NCBI GenBank assembly: GCA_903893675.1
Contig: CAITNA010000081.1
Coordinates: forward strand, 1-24,696
From: an uncultured Micrococcales bacterium
GTDB taxonomy: Bacteria > Actinomycetota > Actinomycetes > Actinomycetales > Microbacteriaceae
Reading direction: 5' to 3'
DNA: 24,696 bases
The notes beneath the pieces were generated by a model. That model was not told the DNA's origin. It did not search any database and was given only the letters and a program-made list of their open reading frames with translations. Shown piece after piece: positions 7,552-15,028 of the stretch; the stretch's first letter is position 1; each line of letters begins with the position of its first letter. The translations under genes were made by a program, and so were the position numbers.

Positions 7552-8139
7552 TCAGATGCCAAGCCTAGTGGAATTGCGAGGGTGCGATTTCACCACGGAT
7601 GCCAGCTGCTGAAGGTAGAGAGCTCCCGCCCACCAGTACAAAAATGCGCCCCAACCGGCAAAGGCCCAGGCCAGCGGAATGATGAAGTACTCGACCGAAA
7701 CCAGCGCTCGGGCGATCAACAAAAGTGGAAGCGCATAGAGAAGTGCGAAGGTTCCCGCCTTGCCGAGACGGTGCACCGGAAGCGGCCCGAAGCCTCTCGA
7801 GGAAAGCAGCGGATAGGTTGCAGCCAGAAGCAAGTCGCGGGCAATCAAGACCACCGCGAACCAGAGTGGCACATAACCCACCAGCACCAAGCCAATGAGC
7901 GCCGCCAAAATGTAGAGACGGTCGGCAGCAGGGTCGAGCAACTGACCGAGCCTGGTCACCTGGTTGAGCTTTCGCGCCAGGTAGCCGTCGAGGTAATCGG
8001 TGATGCTGGCCACTGCCATGACGAGAACAGCGAGCGCATCCTGGTGACCAAGGATGAGCGCAAAGAACACCGGAACCAGCAGCAGGCGAAGCGTGCTGAG
8101 CAGGTTCGGCAGCGTGCGCCATTCTTGCCAGAGTGTCAT
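7552..8139 (-). CDS. pgsA: CDP-alcohol phosphatidyltransferase (PgsA-like phospholipid synthase)
   Basis: This 195-residue integral membrane enzyme transfers a phosphatidyl group from CDP-diacylglycerol to an alcohol. The complete family motif D-x2-DG-x2-AR-x8-G-x3-D-x3-D is present from Asp48 to Asp73 (DYLDGYLARKL, then GQLLDPAAD). Several hydrophobic segments surround it (about 18-45, 75-110, 125-150 and 152-175). The likely product is phosphatidylglycerolphosphate, by similarity to the actinobacterial pgsA2 neighbour of garA; a cardiolipin synthase or another head group cannot be excluded. The ATG at 8139 follows AAGGA by 6 nt. That binding site begins 3 bases after the 3' end of tRNA-Pro, so the mRNA 5' end may be produced by tRNA processing. 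It leads into the FHA/MerR genes. Confidence 0.88.
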   Translation of the reverse strand: MTLWQEWRTLPNLLSTLRLLLVPVFFALILGHQDALAVLVMAVASITDYLDGYLARKLNQVTRLGQLLDPAADRLYILAALIGLVLVGYVPLWFAVVLIARDLLLAATYPLLSSRGFGPLPVHRLGKAGTFALLYALPLLLIARALVSVEYFIIPLAWAFAGWGAFLYWWAGALYLQQLASVVKSHPRNSTRLGI

Positions 8140-8152
8140 CGTGTTCCTTTCG

Positions 8153-8226
8153 TCGGGCTAACCGGATTTGAACCGGCGACCCCTTGTCCCCCAGACAAGT
8201 GCGCTACCAAGCTGCGCTATAGCCCG
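8153..8226 (-). tRNA. tRNA-Pro (anticodon GGG)
   Basis: The 74-nt cloverleaf is complete. The acceptor stem pairs CGGGCTA with TAGCCCG, with discriminator A. The D arm is GCGC-AGCTTGGTA-GCGC. The anticodon stem pairs CTTGT with ACAAG around loop CTGGGGG, giving anticodon GGG, which reads CCC/CCU. The T arm is GCCGG-TTCGAAT-CCGGT. CCA is not encoded (CGA follows), so 3' maturation must be by endonuclease cleavage and CCA addition. It is embedded between der (12 bases upstream) and pgsA (13 bases downstream) on the same strand. Confidence 0.96.
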
Positions 8227-8238
8227 AAAAACTAAATG

Positions 8239-9753
8239 CTATCGCTTACGTTTTTCACGAATTCGCATCGAGATTTCGATCGGCGAACCTTCGAAGCCGT
8301 AGGTCTCGCGAAGGCGACGCTGAATGAATCGACGGTACCCAGGGTCAAGGAACCCGGTCGTGAACAGAACGAACTTCGGCGGCCTGGTTGACACCTGGGT
8401 CGCAAAAAGAATTCTCGGCTGCTTGCCGCCACGCACAGGGTGCGGGTTCTCCATGGTGAGCTCTTGCACAAAGGCGTTGAGTTTTCCGGTAGGAATTCGA
8501 GTGTCCCAACCATCGAGTGCAACTTCGAGCGCCGGAACCAACTTCTCGAGGTGTCGCCCGGTCTTCGCTGAAATGTTTACGCGCGGCGCCCAGCTCACGT
8601 GATCGAGATCCTGCTCGATTTCACGTTCGAGGTAGCGACGACGCTCGTCGTCAAGCTCATCCCATTTATTGAAAGCTAGAACGAGTGCGCGACCAGCTTC
8701 GAGTGCCATGTCGACAATTCGAATGTCCGCTTCACTAATCGGTGCGGTGACATCGAGGAGAACAACTGCAACCTCTGCGCGTTCGACAGCAGCAGCAGTG
8801 CGAAGGCTTGCATAGAAGTCTGCACCTTCGGTTAGGTGCACTCGACGGCGAATACCGGCTGTGTCGATGAAGCGCCAAGGGCGACCACCGAGCTCAACCT
8901 GCTCGTCAATTGGATCGCGAGTGGTTCCGGCAAGCTCGTTTACAACGACTCGCTCAGAACCGATTGCCTTGTTTAGCAGCGAAGACTTGCCGACGTTAGG
9001 GCGACCGATAAGGGCAACGCGGCGCGGTCCACCGAACTCCTGCTTGGCAACTGCCGACTCTTCTGGCAGTACTGCCATGGCGGCATCGAGCATGTCGGCG
9101 ACTCCGCGGCCGTGCACTGCAGAAACAGGCATTGGCTCACCAAGGCCAAGCGACCACAGACCGGCTGCTTCAGGCTCCTGCTTTAGGTCGTCGATCTTGT
9201 TGGCGACCAATACCACTGGCTTGCCGCTCTTGCGAAGCAGCGGAACGACGCGCTCGTCGCTCGAGGTTGCACCGACCATGGCATCAACAACGAAAAGCAC
9301 GGCGTCTGCCAGCTCAATAGCAATCTCAGCCTGAATGGCCACTGCCTTGTCGATGCCCTTGGCATCTGGCTCCCAGCCACCGGTGTCGACCAGAGTGAAC
9401 TTGCGGCCATTCCATTCGGCCTTGTATGAGACACGGTCGCGGGTAACGCCAGGCTTGTCCTCAACGACAGCCTCGCGCCGACCCAGGATGCGGTTTACGA
9501 GAGCGGACTTGCCCACGTTCGGGCGGCCCACGATGGCCAAAACAGGCAGAGCGGGCAAATAGGCGGGCTCGCTGTCGAAACCAAGTTCGAGCGCTAGAGC
9601 GTCGAGATCTTCCTGAGCGAGCTCATAGTCTTCAAGCCCCTCACGAAGCGCGGCCATACGGATGGCGGCCTCTTCGTCACTTACGGACTTAACCTTCTCA
9701 ATGAACGAGGGGTCAGCATCCTCGAATTCAAAGTCGTCGAATTCGTTGCTCAT
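8239..9753 (-). CDS. der: Der (EngA) tandem GTPase, ribosome assembly factor
   Basis: This 504-residue GTPase acts in 50S subunit maturation. Two G domains are visible: GRPNVGKS at 76-83 with DTGG (123-126) and NKID (185-188), and GRPNVGKS at 250-257 with DTAG (297-300) and a later NKWD. The C-terminal KH-like domain ends in a basic IREKRKR tail. An acidic N-terminal extension of about 70 residues is usual for actinobacterial Der. The ATG at 9753 overlaps the cmk stop (ATGA) and is preceded by GGAGG. The cmk-der pair is strongly conserved in actinobacteria. The next feature downstream is tRNA-Pro, after 12 bases with no terminator, so read-through into the tRNA is likely. Confidence 0.97.
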   Translation of the reverse strand: MSNEFDDFEFEDADPSFIEKVKSVSDEEAAIRMAALREGLEDYELAQEDLDALALELGFDSEPAYLPALPVLAIVGRPNVGKSALVNRILGRREAVVEDKPGVTRDRVSYKAEWNGRKFTLVDTGGWEPDAKGIDKAVAIQAEIAIELADAVLFVVDAMVGATSSDERVVPLLRKSGKPVVLVANKIDDLKQEPEAAGLWSLGLGEPMPVSAVHGRGVADMLDAAMAVLPEESAVAKQEFGGPRRVALIGRPNVGKSSLLNKAIGSERVVVNELAGTTRDPIDEQVELGGRPWRFIDTAGIRRRVHLTEGADFYASLRTAAAVERAEVAVVLLDVTAPISEADIRIVDMALEAGRALVLAFNKWDELDDERRRYLEREIEQDLDHVSWAPRVNISAKTGRHLEKLVPALEVALDGWDTRIPTGKLNAFVQELTMENPHPVRGGKQPRILFATQVSTRPPKFVLFTTGFLDPGYRRFIQRRLRETYGFEGSPIEISMRIREKRKR

Positions 9754-10415
9754 CGTTCCTCCAGGTCTTTGCGAATTTGCAATTCCATAGCCTCTACGGT
9801 GGCATCGAAATCAAGGTTTGTTGAATCAATCAAGGTAACACCCTCGGCCGCCGTAAGAAAGTCGACAACCTTTGAGTCTGCCTCGTCGCGTTTAGTCACC
9901 GAGCGGCTCAGGTCGTGCCCCTCGCCTTCGTTTAGCTGCTTGGCCCGCCTCGCTATGCGAACCTGTTCGTCTGCGGTGAGCAGCAAGCGGGAATCCGCGC
10001 CTGGGTAAACCACGGTTGTGATGTCGCGACCCTCGATGATTATGCCGGGTGCGTTGCAATCCTCAGCCAGTTGGTGAGTCAATTCCTTCATGAACTTGCG
10101 AACATGCTGATTCCCGGCAACCCTCGAGACTGCCTCAGAGATCAGGTTGGTTCTAATGGCGTCGGTCACGTCTATCTCTCCAACTCGAACCCAAAAGTCA
10201 TCAGGGTCGGTCGAGATGTCGTACTTGAAATCTGCGGCAAGGTTTGGGCTGTCGAGAACCGAGTCATCGAGTCCGTTGAGAACCGCCCAGGCAAGAGCGC
10301 GGTATGCCGCACCCGTGTCTAAGTAGGCAAAGCCAAATTCGCGCGCTAGTTCTTTTGCAACGCTCGACTTGCCAGAGCCAGCAGGACCATCAATTGCTAC
10401 GACGATTTGAGACAT
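9750..10415 (-). CDS. cmk: Cytidylate kinase
   Basis: This 221-residue kinase phosphorylates CMP and dCMP with ATP, feeding CTP and dCTP pools. It shows the P-loop GPAGSGKS at 10-17, YLDTGAAYRAL at about 30-40, IIEGRDITTVVYPGAD, and the basic lid RIARRAKQL, as in the bacterial Cmk family. The ATG at 10415 overlaps the tyrA stop by one base (TAATG). An in-frame TTG five codons upstream is possible but less likely. It overlaps der by 4 bases. Together with pyrG upstream in the same gene train it supports pyrimidine nucleotide supply. Confidence 0.96.
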   Translation of the reverse strand: MSQIVVAIDGPAGSGKSSVAKELAREFGFAYLDTGAAYRALAWAVLNGLDDSVLDSPNLAADFKYDISTDPDDFWVRVGEIDVTDAIRTNLISEAVSRVAGNQHVRKFMKELTHQLAEDCNAPGIIIEGRDITTVVYPGADSRLLLTADEQVRIARRAKQLNEGEGHDLSRSVTKRDEADSKVVDFLTAAEGVTLIDSTNLDFDATVEAMELQIRKDLEER

Positions 10416-11494
10416 TAGACCAACCGCCAACCGCGATTACTCAGTTCGGCCGAGAGGTGTGGCTCGATTGAAGGAACAACAAACAGCTCGACCAGACCCA
10501 CGGCGCTCGACGGTGAGTGCTCTAGCTTGATTTCTTCAAGGTTCACACCGACCTCGCCAACCTCTGTGAGCAGTCGAGCTAGCTCTCCTGGCTTGTCGTC
10601 GATCATGACAGTGACGATTGAATAAGCGGCTGCCTGCGCGCCGTGCTTGCCAGGAAGTCGCGAAACCCCCTGATTGCCGCGATCCAGAGCCTTGGAGATA
10701 GTGGCGAGTGCACCGGGTGCTTGCGGGTCTTCAAGTGCCGCGATTACAGAATCAAGTTCTCGCGATAGCGATTTGAGCAACTGAACAACATCGCCCGCAT
10801 TTGCAGAAAGAATCTGCACCCAAAGAGCTGGGTCACTGGCTGCAATTCGAATCGTGTCACGGATGCCCTGCCCAGCAAGCTGCACATCTGCGGCGTCGGC
10901 TTCAACCAACTGACCAGCAGTCAGGCTGGCAACGATTTGCGGAAAGTGCGAAACCAAGGCCACTGCACGATCGTGATCGGTTGCTGCAACCTTGGCCGTC
11001 GCCGCACCTAAAGCGTGCGCAAGGTCTTCAACCGCGTTGACCGCGGTCTGTGAGCTTTCTTGATTCGGAGAAATTACCCAGGTGCGCCCAATGAACAAAT
11101 CGGCGCGGCCCGAAATTGCACCGCCGCGTTCGCGACCTGCCATCGGATGCGAGCCAACGTAACGAGAAAGGTCTGCATTTTGTGCAGTTAGGGCCTCTAG
11201 AACCGACGATTTCACGCTCGCGACATCCGTAACGACCGCATTTGGAAAAGCCGCCAGTTCAGCAGCAACGAGTGATGCGGTGATGTCCGGTGGAACGCAG
11301 ACGACGATGATTGCCGGCTCATCCTGGGCGTGTGGCGCGCGTCCTGCGCCATAGTCAATTGCCAGCGCGGCTGATGCTGGCGATGCGTCTGTGATGGCAA
11401 CGTCGACACCCTGCTTGGTTAGGGCAAGACCAATACTGGTTCCAAGCAGGCCTGCGCCAACGATGCGCACGCTGCCGGTAATTCGGGAATTCAC
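10415..11494 (-). CDS. tyrA: Prephenate dehydrogenase with C-terminal ACT domain
   Basis: This 359-residue enzyme oxidatively decarboxylates prephenate to 4-hydroxyphenylpyruvate for tyrosine synthesis, using NAD(P). The N-terminal Rossmann motif is GAGLLG at 13-18. The substrate-binding SHPMAGRERGG lies at 115-125. A helical dimerisation domain follows. The last 75 residues have ACT form (YSIVTVMIDDKPGELARLL, then GVNLEEIKLE), suggesting tyrosine feedback control. The start is GTG at 11494, giving a 4-base GTGA overlap with the aroH stop; the open frame continues upstream, but that sequence lies inside aroH in another frame. Pairing with chorismate mutase places two consecutive steps together. 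Confidence 0.93.
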   Translation of the reverse strand: MNSRITGSVRIVGAGLLGTSIGLALTKQGVDVAITDASPASAALAIDYGAGRAPHAQDEPAIIVVCVPPDITASLVAAELAAFPNAVVTDVASVKSSVLEALTAQNADLSRYVGSHPMAGRERGGAISGRADLFIGRTWVISPNQESSQTAVNAVEDLAHALGAATAKVAATDHDRAVALVSHFPQIVASLTAGQLVEADAADVQLAGQGIRDTIRIAASDPALWVQILSANAGDVVQLLKSLSRELDSVIAALEDPQAPGALATISKALDRGNQGVSRLPGKHGAQAAAYSIVTVMIDDKPGELARLLTEVGEVGVNLEEIKLEHSPSSAVGLVELFVVPSIEPHLSAELSNRGWRLV

Positions 11495-11853
11495 TGGGCT
11501 AGATCCAATCGAAGCGCAGCGGCGCCACGAAGATAAACGTGCTGGATCTCGCCACGCGGAATGTCGGTGTTGGCATTCACCATGACGCGGATCACCAGTG
11601 GCATGGCTGTCTTGACGTTCATCTCGACGAAGCACATCAAAGGAACATCGCCGAAGCCGAGTTCGCGCGCGGCTAGCGCCGGAAACTCACTGGTGATGTC
11701 TGGAGTAGCTGTAAAAAGAATCGAAACCAGGTCTTCGGTGTCGAGATTGTTGACGTGCAGAATCTTTGAGAGCAACTCGGCGGTCGACTTCAACAGGTGC
11801 TGGCGCTCATCGCTATCGAGCTGAATTGCGCCGCGAATAGCCCTGAGTGCCAT
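11491..11853 (-). CDS. aroH: Monofunctional chorismate mutase, AroH class
   Basis: This 120-residue enzyme converts chorismate to prephenate. It belongs to the trimeric Bacillus subtilis AroH class rather than the helical AroQ class. The active-site residues of that class are recognisable: Arg7 in RAIRGAI, Arg63 in PALAARELG, Cys74 and Glu77 in PLMCFVEM, Arg89 in VIRV, Tyr107 in HVYLRGA and Arg115. Length is typical. The ATG lies 2 bases after the rluB stop, with the purine-rich end of rluB (GAGAGGGCGG) serving as ribosome binding site. It overlaps tyrA by 4 bases. Arginine positions are assigned from memory of the B. subtilis enzyme. Confidence 0.93.
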   Translation of the reverse strand: MALRAIRGAIQLDSDERQHLLKSTAELLSKILHVNNLDTEDLVSILFTATPDITSEFPALAARELGFGDVPLMCFVEMNVKTAMPLVIRVMVNANTDIPRGEIQHVYLRGAAALRLDLAQ

Positions 11854-11855
11854 GG

Positions 11856-12641
11856 CTACCGCCCTCTCGATTTGCTGGTTTGTGGCCTGCGAGGAGCGCT
11901 CGCCTTGCCTTCGGCCGCTTTGAGCAGCGAACCGACCTCTATTTTACTGAGTTCACGAACCCTACCCAAGGGCAAAGGCCCGAGGTGAATCGGACCGAAT
12001 TGCTTACGAACCAAGCCAATAACCGGATGGCCGAGGTGCTCGAACATGCGCCGAACGATGCGGTTTCTGCCTGAGTGCAAAACAATCTCAATTAGCGACT
12101 CAAACTGACCGACCTGGATCAAGTTGGCCTTGTCTGCCTTGATAAAGCCATCCTCGAGCTCGAATCCGCTGAGCAGTTTGTGAATGATGTTCGCATCGAC
12201 GGAGCCCTCGACCTTGGCTACATAGGTCTTGGTTACGCCAAACTTTGGGTGTGCAAGCTTGTGAGCCAGCTCGCCGTCATTGGTCATGATGATCAATCCG
12301 CTGGTTTCTGCATCCAAGCGACCCACATTGAAAACTCGGTCATAGCCAACAACGAACTGACTGAGATCTGCTCGGCCATTTTCGTCAGCCATCGAGCTAA
12401 CCACCCCAACCGGCTTGTTCAATAGCAAGTAAACGCGCGAGACATCGAGCTGAATCGGAGTGCCGCTGACACTAACCTTGTCGACCTCGGGATTGATGCG
12501 AGTGCCGAGCTCGGTTACCCGCTTGCCGTTGACGACCACTTTGCCGTCGACAATCAACTGCTCACATACGCGACGAGACGCGACACCTGCCGCGGCCAAT
12601 ACTTTTTGAAGGCGAACGCCCTCTTCAGCCTCACTCGCCAT
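11856..12641 (-). CDS. rluB: 23S rRNA pseudouridine synthase, RluB/RsuA family
   Basis: This is a 261-residue RNA-modifying enzyme. The N-terminal S4 RNA-binding domain (about 8-70) starts RLQKVLAAAGVASRRV. The catalytic domain contains NVGRLDAETSGL with Asp110 as nucleophile, then SGRNRIVRRMFEHLGHPV near the C-terminus. The tail is basic (APRRPQTSKSRGR). The target is most likely a helix 90-93 position of 23S rRNA, by family. The ATG at 12641 overlaps the end of scpB by 11 bases and has no clear Shine-Dalgarno, suggesting coupled translation. An in-frame upstream start at 12710 would add 23 residues lying wholly within scpB and is rejected. The scpA-scpB-rluB order is widely conserved. Confidence 0.94.
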   Translation of the reverse strand: MASEAEEGVRLQKVLAAAGVASRRVCEQLIVDGKVVVNGKRVTELGTRINPEVDKVSVSGTPIQLDVSRVYLLLNKPVGVVSSMADENGRADLSQFVVGYDRVFNVGRLDAETSGLIIMTNDGELAHKLAHPKFGVTKTYVAKVEGSVDANIIHKLLSGFELEDGFIKADKANLIQVGQFESLIEIVLHSGRNRIVRRMFEHLGHPVIGLVRKQFGPIHLGPLPLGRVRELSKIEVGSLLKAAEGKASAPRRPQTSKSRGR

Positions 12642-13335
12642 CGAAGTTGCTGCTGTTGTCTGGAAGGAACGGGCTGATAAGTGGCAACTCTTCAAGTGAG
12701 TTGATACCAAGAAGCTCTAGAGTCAGTTCGGTGGTGCCGTAGTTGATAGCGCCTGTTTCACTGTCGGTGTAAAGCTCGGTGATCAGACCGCGGCTGTGCA
12801 GAGTCTTCACAACAGAGTCGACGTTCACCGCACGAATCGAGGCTATCTGACCACGCGAGATAGGTTGACGGTAGGCAATCACCGCGAGGGTTTCGAGAGC
12901 CGCCTGCGAAAGCTTGGTTGGGTTCTCGTTCGCCAAGAACATTTTCACGGCCCAGTCGAAGTCGTGACGCACATAGATGCGCCAACCGCCGGCAACCTCA
13001 CGCAGTTCAAAGCCCCGCACCGCGCCGCCAAGCTCGCCGTTGTAATCGCGACGCAGGCTCTCCACTGCATTTCGAATGTCACCCACCGGGTGCTCGAGCG
13101 CTGCAGCTAGGGCTACGACCGAGATTGGCGAATCGGTGACCATCAGGATTGCCTCAACTGCACCGCGAAGGTCATCCTCGGTCAACGTTATGGCAGCTTC
13201 TTCGGCCTGGTTCTCGCCCGCTGCCGTTTCAGCAATCACTGAAGTGAGTTCTTCAATTTCACTCTCGGTAATCAAACCGTCGGTGGGCACTGGCACACCG
13301 ATCGACTCGGCATCAAAGTTCTCGTCAAGACTCAT
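12631..13335 (-). CDS. scpB: SMC-ScpAB condensin subunit ScpB
   Basis: This 234-residue protein dimerises and binds ScpA in the SMC complex that compacts and segregates the chromosome. An acidic N-terminal extension (about 1-50) precedes tandem winged-helix domains: DDLRGAVEAILMVTDSPISV starts the first, and LSQAALETLAVIAYRQPISRGQIASIRAVN is the family signature of the second. The short C-terminus is probably disordered. The ATG at 13335 overlaps scpA by 11 bases and is preceded by GGGAG. No smc gene is in the window. Confidence 0.95.
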   Translation of the reverse strand: MSLDENFDAESIGVPVPTDGLITESEIEELTSVIAETAAGENQAEEAAITLTEDDLRGAVEAILMVTDSPISVVALAAALEHPVGDIRNAVESLRRDYNGELGGAVRGFELREVAGGWRIYVRHDFDWAVKMFLANENPTKLSQAALETLAVIAYRQPISRGQIASIRAVNVDSVVKTLHSRGLITELYTDSETGAINYGTTELTLELLGINSLEELPLISPFLPDNSSNFDGE

Positions 13336-14152
13336 AGTCTGCTCCCAGTTCTGCTAATTCTTCGTCGTCAAATTTGCCGCCAACCCAGTTGATGTGCAGC
13401 TCTCCCAATGGGGAATCCTGTTCGAAATTGATCGCCGAGTAGCGATAAAGCTCAAGCACGGCAAGGAATCTTGCAACTACAACGGCGCGCTCAGAGACTG
13501 CCGAGATGATCTGCCTGAAGGTGAGTCGACCAGTCGAACGCAGCATGCCGATGATTTCCGCGGCCTGTTCACGGATGCTCACGCGAGGAGCATGCAGGTG
13601 GGTCATGCCGATGCCTGGGATGACCTTGGGGGTAAGCACCTCTTCGGCGAGCTTGGCGAAGTCCGCAAGCGCCATGGTCCAGATGAGCTCGGAGCGCTGT
13701 TCCTTGAACCGCTCTTCGACGCGAACCTCGCGAGCCACTCGACCGGCCTCGAGCTCAAAGCGCGAAGCAAACCAAGACGAAACTTCTTTGAATGCGCGGT
13801 ATTGCAGCAACTTAGCGAACAAAAGATCGCGAGCTTCAAGCAGCGCGACGTCTTCTGGGTCGACGAGCTCGCCCTTAGGAAGCAACCCCGCCACCTTGAG
13901 ATCGAGAAGAGTTGCTGCAACCACCAGGAACTCACTCGCCTGGTCTAGTTCATCCGGGCCATCAAGAGTTGCAACGTAGGAGATAAACTCGCCGGTCACC
14001 TTGCTCAGCGAAACCTCGGTGATGTCCAGTTCGTGTTTGTTGATGAGCGAGAGCAGCAGGTCAAACGGGCCATCGAAGTTTCCGATGGTCAGCGAGAATC
14101 CGCCGCCTTTGCCCTCGTGCTCTACGCTTTGCTCTTTATGGGGCGCAGCCAC
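13325..14152 (-). CDS. scpA: SMC-ScpAB condensin kleisin subunit ScpA
   Basis: This 275-residue kleisin bridges the SMC heads. The N-terminal family signature FDGPFDLLLSLINKHELDITEVSL lies at about 27-50. A long acidic/helical middle follows, and the C-terminal winged helix is seen as LTFRQIISAVSERAVVVARFLAVLELYR. The GTG at 14152 overlaps the upstream ParA gene by 17 bases, and only a weak GAGAG lies upstream, so translation is probably coupled. A start a few codons further in cannot be excluded, because the first 18 residues are variable. The ParA-scpA-scpB order parallels Rv1708-Rv1710. Confidence 0.94.
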   Translation of the reverse strand: MAAPHKEQSVEHEGKGGGFSLTIGNFDGPFDLLLSLINKHELDITEVSLSKVTGEFISYVATLDGPDELDQASEFLVVAATLLDLKVAGLLPKGELVDPEDVALLEARDLLFAKLLQYRAFKEVSSWFASRFELEAGRVAREVRVEERFKEQRSELIWTMALADFAKLAEEVLTPKVIPGIGMTHLHAPRVSIREQAAEIIGMLRSTGRLTFRQIISAVSERAVVVARFLAVLELYRYSAINFEQDSPLGELHINWVGGKFDDEELAELGADYES

Positions 14153-14972
14153 GGAAGATCAACTCTCGGGCAACCGAACGATAAGACTCGGCAGCCTCAG
14201 AGTTCGGTTCGTATTCAGTAATTGGCTTTTGTGCGGCGGTTGCGTACTTCAGTTTCACGGTGCGGTTAACCTGTGACTTGAATACCTGGTCGCCGAAGTG
14301 GTCATACAAGCTTGCGAGTACTTCGCGGGAGTGGCTGGTGCGCTCGTGCATCGTGATAATTATTCCGTCGAGCTTCAAGGCGGGGTTCAAGCGCTCCTTC
14401 ACCTTGTTGACGAGGTTGGCAAGCAACAGGGCAACGCCACGAAGTGCGAAGAAGTCGGTAGCCATCGGAATCAGAACTCCGTGAGCTGCGGTGAGCGCGT
14501 TCACGGTCAGAATTCCTAGCGATGGCTGGCAGTCAATGATGATTACGTCGTAGTCATCTGAAACTTTTCGCAGAACGTTAGCCAGGATGTGCTCACGAGC
14601 CACTTCTGTAACGAATTCGATCTCGGCCGCCGAAAGTTCGATGTTTGCAGGCATCAAGTCGAGGTTCTTGACCTCGGTGTGAACGATGACATCCTTCGGT
14701 TCGACTTTGCCCTTCATTGCCTCATAGACGGTGAGGATGTCGCCAGGCTTGGCATCTACTCCAAGGTGGGCGGTTAGGGCACCCTGCGGGTCAAGGTCGA
14801 CCGCGAGAACCTTGCGGCCATAGCCCGCGAGCGCGGCTGCTACGTTTACCGAGGTTGTGGTCTTGCCGACTCCACCCTTTTGGTTCGACATGGCGATGAT
14901 ACGAGCCGGGCCATGCGTGGTCAGCTTTTTTGGGGTGGGAAAACGCGTGTCTACGGCGACTTTGCTGGCCAC
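14136..14972 (-). CDS. ParA/Soj family ATPase linked to scpAB
   Basis: This 278-residue cytoplasmic ATPase has all ParA motifs: deviant Walker A QKGGVGKTTT at 31-40, VDLDPQGALT at 58-67, and Walker B VIIIDCQPSLG at 143-153. A basic N-terminal leader of about 22 residues precedes the fold. It matches the conserved ParA-like protein encoded next to scpA in actinobacteria (Rv1708), not the ParA of the oriC-proximal parAB pair; no parB is present. A role assisting condensin loading or nucleoid positioning is inferred from context. GTG at 14972 follows GGGAGG by 6 nt. The 56-base gap to xerD may contain its promoter, but no convincing boxes are seen. Confidence 0.92.
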   Translation of the reverse strand: MASKVAVDTRFPTPKKLTTHGPARIIAMSNQKGGVGKTTTSVNVAAALAGYGRKVLAVDLDPQGALTAHLGVDAKPGDILTVYEAMKGKVEPKDVIVHTEVKNLDLMPANIELSAAEIEFVTEVAREHILANVLRKVSDDYDVIIIDCQPSLGILTVNALTAAHGVLIPMATDFFALRGVALLLANLVNKVKERLNPALKLDGIIITMHERTSHSREVLASLYDHFGDQVFKSQVNRTVKLKYATAAQKPITEYEPNSEAAESYRSVARELIFRGCAP

Positions 14973-15028
14973 TTGGTTCCTCCCGGATTAAGTTACCCCT
15001 AGCCTACCGAGCAATTTGGGGCTGATTT

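Noticed and set aside
7510..8235. Long plus-strand open frame (241 codons) opposite pgsA
   Set aside because: It runs antisense through pgsA and the tRNA-Pro gene, its product is a low-complexity Gln/Arg/Glu-rich chain, and pgsA has complete family motifs.
8595..8602. TCACGTGA palindrome inside der, resembling a parS core
   Set aside because: The flanks do not match the 16-base consensus and it lies within conserved coding sequence.
11495..11635. N-terminal extension of tyrA by 47 codons
   Set aside because: The extension lies inside aroH in another frame and reads as Arg/His-rich noise; the Rossmann motif begins right after the GTG at 11494.
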